Below, one piece after another: positions 5,747 to 9,556 of a DNA stretch of 9,556 nt. The DNA is taken from contig JAJYXA010000379.1 of the NCBI GenBank assembly GCA_021791235.1, forward strand, positions 1 to 9,556, written 5' to 3'. The translations under genes and the position numbers were made by a program. Source of the DNA: Pseudomonadota bacterium (GTDB lineage Bacteria > Pseudomonadota > Gammaproteobacteria > Burkholderiales > Thiobacillaceae). A model generated the notes under the pieces. That model searched no databases. It worked only from the letters and a program-made list of their open reading frames with translations, and was not told the origin of the DNA. Each line of letters begins with the position of its first letter. Positions within the stretch are counted from its first letter, which is position 1.

Positions 5747-8317
5747 TTACGCCGCCTCCTGCATCACCGCTTCCGGAATGCATGGCAATTCACCGGCTTC
5801 CAGCGAACGATAGATGAAATCGATATTGAGCACCTGTATCAGCAACCCCTCCTGATTGCCCTTGATGACCCCCGGCACCAGCGCATCGCCGGCCTCCAGG
5901 GCGAAGGGGGTCGGGCTGATCAGCTCTTCCCGGAATTCCGGCACGCCGTGCAGTTCATCGACCAGCAAGCCGAGGCTTTGCTGTCCGTGCCGGACCACGA
6001 CGACCTGGCTGGTGTGGGTAATTTCGGACGGCTTTCCCCGCACCATTTGGCCCAGGTCGAATACCCAGATGAATTGCTTCTCCTCGCCTTCGTGTTCGAG
6101 TGCAAGCATGCCGATACGTCCGGTGAAGCCACCCATCGAAATAGGCAGCAAGGCCGAGGCGGGCAGGGCTTCCAGCACCTGCTCGGCAGGCAGGGCATAC
6201 AAATCGCCGTCGATGAAGCAGGTTGCGAACTGCCTGCCGCCGCTCGCCAGTGAATCGGGCGCGATGACGGCGGCAGCCCGGTTGCCCGACGCGCGGCGTT
6301 CGCGCACCTCGCCAAAGGATTCGAACACCACGGCGATGACGTCCTCCTGGTAACCGTCGCTGACCTTGAACTCGCGATAGCCGTTCGAGACGCTGCAGCC
6401 CATGCTGGCGTAGCGGCCGTCGTGGATCGTGATGGTCGAGGTGCTGTGGCCGTTTTTCTGTCGCAGGATTCCCGGATCGATATCGAGCAGCCCCCCCACC
6501 GGGCGGGCCGGGTCGGTGCTGGCAATGATGCGCCCGCTGCGGTCGATGAAGAATGCCGTGGTGCCGGCCTTTCCATTCAGGCCGCCGTGCAGCATGGCGG
6601 AAAACTCCGGCGCGGCGTCGAATACGATGCCGATCCCGCCGACGATCGTGTTCGGGTTGTCCGGATGGCGAATCGCGGCATGGTAGACATAGGTCGGCAG
6701 TCCGCCATACAGCGGCGTCGGCGCAAACGGGCTGACGTGGTAATCCTGCTCGGTCGCCAGCGACAACACCGACGCCAGCGTGTCCTGCCCGATCGTGGTG
6801 CCGACCATGGCCCGGTCTTCGCCATTCTGCGCCAGGCGGGTGCTGGCGATGACCCGACCGCTTTCGTCATACACGAAGATCCGGGTGTAGACGGTGTAAA
6901 GGCTGTTGATGTAGCCCAGGATGCCGGTGATGTCCTTGACCATGGCCTCGGTTCGCACCGGCGCGGCCAGCGCGCTGCGCAATGCCGGCGTCAACGCCCA
7001 CCAGCGGCAATCGTTGGCACGTTCGTACAGGTTACGGTCGAGCAGGTCGACCAGCAGGTGCGACATGAATTCCGTCCCGCGCAAACTGGAACTCAGCACC
7101 GTTTCGTACAGATTGCTGATGGATTGCGAGAACAGTTCGTTGCTGCGGTTGCCGGTTTCACTGATCTGCTCCAGCACCGACTTCAGCTGAACCAGATTGT
7201 CGCCGTTGCCGGCGGTCATGACCTGCCCGTTCCACACGACGCGCTGAATGGTTTCGGCCGCCTGCATGATCTTGTAGAGCGGCGGCGAAAAGGTCTGCGC
7301 GTGCGACAACAGGCCGTCGACGATCGCGGGGTCGAGCGACACCCGGGGGCGGTCGCCCCCCTCCATGAACGCCACCGCGACCGGAACCATGACCTGCCCC
7401 TGCCAGCCAGGCGGCCCCCTGTAGCCCTGATAGCCGTCGGTGCCGAAGGTCTGTACCAGATATTTGCGTCCGCCGAACATCATCAGGCGGGTGCTGCCAT
7501 CGCGGTTCACCGGAACGACCGATCCGACGGGCACCCACAGCGCATCGGCGCTGGCGATGACGCGGTTTTCACTGTCGAGCAACAGCATGTTCGAGCGCTC
7601 GTCCGGATCGCGATGCGATTCGAAAATGCCCCGCATTTCCTGCTCGAAATCGAAGCAGAGACAGAGGATGCCGACCACCTCGCCGGTTTCCGGATGCAGC
7701 ATCCGCTGCGAATAGATCAGGGCTTTTTCCTTGCACGGACGCAGATCGGTCGCGCGGAAGGTTTCGACATAGCTGTCCGAATCCAGGGTGAGTCCGATCA
7801 GCGGGTCGTTGCTGCCTTCGACTTCGGAGTGCTCGTCGATCTGCACCAGCACGTTGCCGTCCGTGTCCAGCAGCATGATTTCATCGTACACGGTGTACTT
7901 GCTGCGATAGGCCAGCAGGCGTGCATGGATGGACTCCGCATTGTCCTGCACGCCGGCGACGAATTCGCAGAGATCGCGGTCGGTGGCGAGAAAACCGACA
8001 TCGGCCGTGCGCTCATACAGATTGCGCACCACGATGTCGATCACGTAGTGCGCCTTGGTGCCGATTTCCATCAGCACGTTCGCACACTTTTCGTGCACCA
8101 GGCTCGAAACCAGTTCATGTTCCAGCTGGTCGAACCCGGCCCGCGTTGCCGCCATGGTCTGCAGAATCGATCGGGTCTCGGCCAGATAGTTCATCTTGGC
8201 CGAGGACTCGATCATGCGCCACATCAGGTTCAGTTCGCGCAGGGAGTGTTCGCTACGGACGACATCGCGCATGTAAGGCAGGAATACGTCGTTCTTCTGG
8301 GTGGAGGCGTCGCTCAT
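5747..8317 (-). CDS. soluble tandem-Cache sensor protein with C-terminal CheW domain
   Basis: An 856-residue protein (from the start used here). Its C-terminus (about residues 695-838) reads as a CheW/CheA-regulatory-type domain: FATCFIDGDLYALPAEQVLEAL, FDLGQMV, then VVVVRHGQQSLGLLVDEL and an ending around VPGVI..GLLIQVLNID. Upstream are two related sensor modules of double-Cache style. Module 1 has NLYERTADVGFLATD (99-113), YTVYDEIMLLDTDGNVL (141-157) and LLLDSENRVIASAD (245-258). Module 2 has NLYERANDCRWWALT (429-443), YTVYTRIFVYDESGRVI (474-490) and FFIDRSGRIIASTD (589-602). No membrane helix, signal peptide or methyl-accepting domain is visible, so it should be cytoplasmic. CheW couples receptors to the kinase CheA; here ligand sensing may feed in directly. 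The start is uncertain: ATG 8341 and ATG 8398 are in frame; the latter has AAAGG nine bases upstream, but the extension is less gene-like in codon use. Confidence 0.85.
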   Translation of the reverse strand: MSDASTQKNDVFLPYMRDVVRSEHSLRELNLMWRMIESSAKMNYLAETRSILQTMAATRAGFDQLEHELVSSLVHEKCANVLMEIGTKAHYVIDIVVRNLYERTADVGFLATDRDLCEFVAGVQDNAESIHARLLAYRSKYTVYDEIMLLDTDGNVLVQIDEHSEVEGSNDPLIGLTLDSDSYVETFRATDLRPCKEKALIYSQRMLHPETGEVVGILCLCFDFEQEMRGIFESHRDPDERSNMLLLDSENRVIASADALWVPVGSVVPVNRDGSTRLMMFGGRKYLVQTFGTDGYQGYRGPPGWQGQVMVPVAVAFMEGGDRPRVSLDPAIVDGLLSHAQTFSPPLYKIMQAAETIQRVVWNGQVMTAGNGDNLVQLKSVLEQISETGNRSNELFSQSISNLYETVLSSSLRGTEFMSHLLVDLLDRNLYERANDCRWWALTPALRSALAAPVRTEAMVKDITGILGYINSLYTVYTRIFVYDESGRVIASTRLAQNGEDRAMVGTTIGQDTLASVLSLATEQDYHVSPFAPTPLYGGLPTYVYHAAIRHPDNPNTIVGGIGIVFDAAPEFSAMLHGGLNGKAGTTAFFIDRSGRIIASTDPARPVGGLLDIDPGILRQKNGHSTSTITIHDGRYASMGCSVSNGYREFKVSDGYQEDVIAVVFESFGEVRERRASGNRAAAVIAPDSLASGGRQFATCFIDGDLYALPAEQVLEALPASALLPISMGGFTGRIGMLALEHEGEEKQFIWVFDLGQMVRGKPSEITHTSQVVVVRHGQQSLGLLVDELHGVPEFREELISPTPFALEAGDALVPGVIKGNQEGLLIQVLNIDFIYRSLEAGELPCIPEAVMQEAA

Positions 8318-8385
8318 CGGGTCGGTTTTTGCACGAGGCATCGAGTTGAGATGCCTGCAGACAAGCAAGTAGCAGACCATAACCT

Positions 8386-8413
8386 GCATGGGCGACATGC
8401 CTGAATACCTTTA
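8386..8413 (-). promoter_or_regulatory. weak sigma-28 (FliA)-like promoter upstream of the Cache-CheW gene
   Basis: On the - strand, TAAAG (8413-8409) is followed after exactly 15 bases by GCCCATGC (8393-8386). The sigma-28 consensus is TAAAG, N15, GCCGATAA; the -35 element matches fully and the -10 element at five of eight positions. Sigma-28 commonly drives chemotaxis genes, which suits a CheW-domain protein. Transcription from here would begin downstream of the ATG at 8398 and favour starts at 8341 or 8317. The same AAAGG could instead be a ribosome site for ATG 8398, so the call is tentative. Confidence 0.3.
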
Positions 8414-8556
8414 TCCACGTGGCATTAGGCGGAATTGTGGGTCGCCGCATTGCGCATCCAGGCTGTTTATGCCCACGCCGCAAGCGCCGCTTCCCTGCTT
8501 GGCCGTCTCCATGTCCAGGACCCGTTTTCACCACGGCACGGTTGCGCCAGATGCAC

Positions 8557-8570
8557 GCCACCCAAGTGGC
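8557..8570 (-). repeat. short inverted repeat just after the RCK gene stop
   Basis: GCCAC-CCAA-GTGGC forms a perfect 5-bp stem with a 4-base loop, one base past the stop codon of the - strand RCK gene. No T-run follows, so it is at most a weak 3'-end structure and not a clear intrinsic terminator. The rest of the gap between this hairpin and the Cache-CheW gene (8318-8556) shows no gene I can support. Confidence 0.35.
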
Positions 8571-8571
8571 T

Positions 8572-9285
8572 TTACGCGTCCATGGGCGGTACCGTCCGGT
8601 CGATCAGCGTGCGGAAGGCATCAATCTCGCTGCGTGCGCCGATCACCACCAGCACGTCGTCATAGTCCAGCTTGTGGTCGATGCCGCGGGTGCTGAAGAT
8701 GAGATCCTTGCCGCGCTCCAGGTCGACCACCCCGAGCAGCAGGACGTTCTGCGTCGTGACCTTGCGCAGGCCGGAAAGATGTACGCCATGCAGCCAGGAG
8801 TGGCGCGGGATGGTGATCTCGGCAATGTTGAGGTCCTGCTGCCCGAACACGGTCTGCTCCAGCAGTTCGACCACTTCCGGGCGCTGGATCAGTTCGTGTA
8901 CCCGGGCACCGCTGATCTCGTAGGGGTCGACCACCTTGTCGGCACCGGCGGCGAGCAGCTTGGGCGCCGCCTGCGGGGCCTGGCACACGGCAACGATGCG
9001 CAGTTGCGGATCCAGCGCGCGGGCCGAGATGGCCAGAAAGACGTTCTCGGAATCTTCCGAGAACAGGCAGAACACGCCCTCGATGTGGCTGCCGATTCCG
9101 ACGTCGCGCAGGGCATCGTCGTCCGTATAGTCGATTTGCCGGGCGAGCATGTCTTCCTTGCGCGCCGCCTCCACCAGCGCTGCATCGCGGTCCAGCATGA
9201 CGAAGGGCGTGCGGGCCATGGTCAGGCGCCGCGCCACCTCGATGGCGAGCGGGTTGCAGCCGAACAGGGCGAAACGGGGCCTCAT
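8572..9285 (-). CDS. RCK (TrkA-N/TrkA-C) potassium conductance regulator
   Basis: A 237-residue cytoplasmic protein with the two parts of an RCK domain. An N-terminal Rossmann-like domain (about residues 1-130) runs from RFALFGCNPLAIEVARRL through FVMLDRDAALVEAAR, IDYTDDDALRDVGI and VFCLFSEDSENVFLAISAR to LAAGADKVVDPYE. A TrkA-C-like domain follows (about 150-230: IAEITIPRHSWLHGVHLSGLR ... DDVLVVIGARSEID). RCK proteins gate K+ channels or Trk/Ktr transporters in response to nucleotides or ions. The usual glycine-rich GxGxxG loop is replaced here by GCNPLA, although the acidic residue after strand 2 (LDRD) is kept, so nucleotide preference may be changed. The start ATG overlaps the stop of the upstream RCK-type gene, so the two are co-translated and probably form mixed gating rings. 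It is not the full-length, four-domain TrkA. Confidence 0.87.
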   Translation of the reverse strand: MRPRFALFGCNPLAIEVARRLTMARTPFVMLDRDAALVEAARKEDMLARQIDYTDDDALRDVGIGSHIEGVFCLFSEDSENVFLAISARALDPQLRIVAVCQAPQAAPKLLAAGADKVVDPYEISGARVHELIQRPEVVELLEQTVFGQQDLNIAEITIPRHSWLHGVHLSGLRKVTTQNVLLLGVVDLERGKDLIFSTRGIDHKLDYDDVLVVIGARSEIDAFRTLIDRTVPPMDA

Positions 9286-9556
9286 CGGGACGGCTTCCAG
9301 AAGGGGCGACGCTGTCCCAGGCCTTCCTTCAACCGGGACAGGCTGGCCTGGTGGCCGACGACCATCAGGATGTCGTGGGCATGCAGCGTGAAGTCCGCCT
9401 TGGGATTGAAGTAGAAGTGGGCATCGCGCAACTCGTAGCGATCTAGCCCGGCCGCCTCCGGGGAGGCGTGCGGGCGAATCACGCCGAACAGCATCAGGTG
9501 CTGGGCAACGAAATCGACGTCGCCGACGCGGCGCGTTTCCAGCCAGGATCCCGGCG
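9282..9556 (-). CDS. C-terminal end of an RCK-containing protein, probably a potassium channel (5'-truncated)
   Basis: The frame is open to the window edge on the - strand, giving the last 90 or so residues of a longer protein. The visible part looks like a TrkA-C/RCK-C domain: WLETRRVGDVDFVAQHLMLFG near the edge, then LRDAHFYFNPKADFTLHAHDILMVVG and the closing helix ASLSRLKEGL. The internal ATG at 9494 is not the true start because the frame and the domain both continue upstream of it. The stop TGA overlaps the ATG of the following RCK gene. Pairs like this commonly consist of a two-TM K+ channel subunit with its own RCK domain plus a second RCK protein, but the pore region is outside the window, so a stand-alone TrkA-type protein remains possible. 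Confidence 0.75.
   Translation of the reverse strand, partial: PGSWLETRRVGDVDFVAQHLMLFGVIRPHASPEAAGLDRYELRDAHFYFNPKADFTLHAHDILMVVGHQASLSRLKEGLGQRRPFWKPSR

Noticed and set aside
8318..8398. ATG 8398 or 8341 as the start of the Cache-CheW gene
   Set aside because: Not firmly excluded: AAAGG precedes ATG 8398. The added residues are Cys- and Met-rich with lower third-position GC and include a rare AGG codon, so I preferred ATG 8317.
6422..8404. A 660-codon stop-free frame on the + strand opposite the Cache-CheW gene
   Set aside because: Same antisense effect: the - strand frame carries clear Cache and CheW motifs, while this one is rich in His, Arg, Gln and Val with no domain pattern.
8419..9414. 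A 331-codon + strand frame across the RCK genes
   Set aside because: It lies antisense to two overlapping RCK genes with clear domains, and shows no recognisable protein features of its own.

Overview
The window is GC-rich, densely coded DNA with strongly G/C-ending codons. Its gene content (PAS-GGDEF-EAL signalling, chemotaxis-type CheW, AHL-lactonase-like hydrolase, RCK potassium-channel regulators) suggests a free-living, motile proteobacterium, most likely a betaproteobacterium such as one of the Rhodocyclales. That taxonomic placement is an inference from style and content; no rRNA or marker gene is present.

Layout. Positions 1-5656 (+ strand) hold a tight, translationally coupled operon that starts upstream of the window: a membrane fatty acid desaturase (5'-truncated), a 10-TM EamA/DMT-type exporter, a metallo-beta-lactamase-fold hydrolase of the AHL-lactonase type, a PAS / PAS-GGDEF-EAL cyclic-di-GMP protein, and a 292-residue protein of unknown function. 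Stop and start codons overlap at four junctions (GTGA at 957-960, ATGA at 1850-1853, 8 nt at 2628-2635, ATGA at 4778-4781). At the fifth point, an amber codon at 3054-3056 cuts what looks like one PAS-PAS-GGDEF-EAL reading frame into two pieces in the same frame, with an ATG three bases later.

Positions 5747-8317 (- strand, convergent with the operon) encode a very large soluble protein made of two tandem double-Cache-like sensor modules followed by a CheW domain, with no membrane segment and no methyl-accepting domain. A weak sigma-28-like sequence lies upstream. Positions 8572-9556 (- strand) hold two overlapping genes for RCK (TrkA-type) proteins: a complete two-domain RCK protein with an unusual nucleotide-binding loop, and the C-terminal end of a larger upstream partner, probably a potassium channel.

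Reading of the whole. The operon combines a lipid-modifying enzyme, an exporter, a lactone-type hydrolase, a c-di-GMP turnover protein and an unknown protein. A plausible but unproven idea is that it makes or modifies, exports, degrades and responds to a small acyl-type compound. The Cache-Cache-CheW protein could place ligand sensing directly on the CheW coupling protein. No mobile elements, CRISPR arrays, tRNA or rRNA genes were seen.
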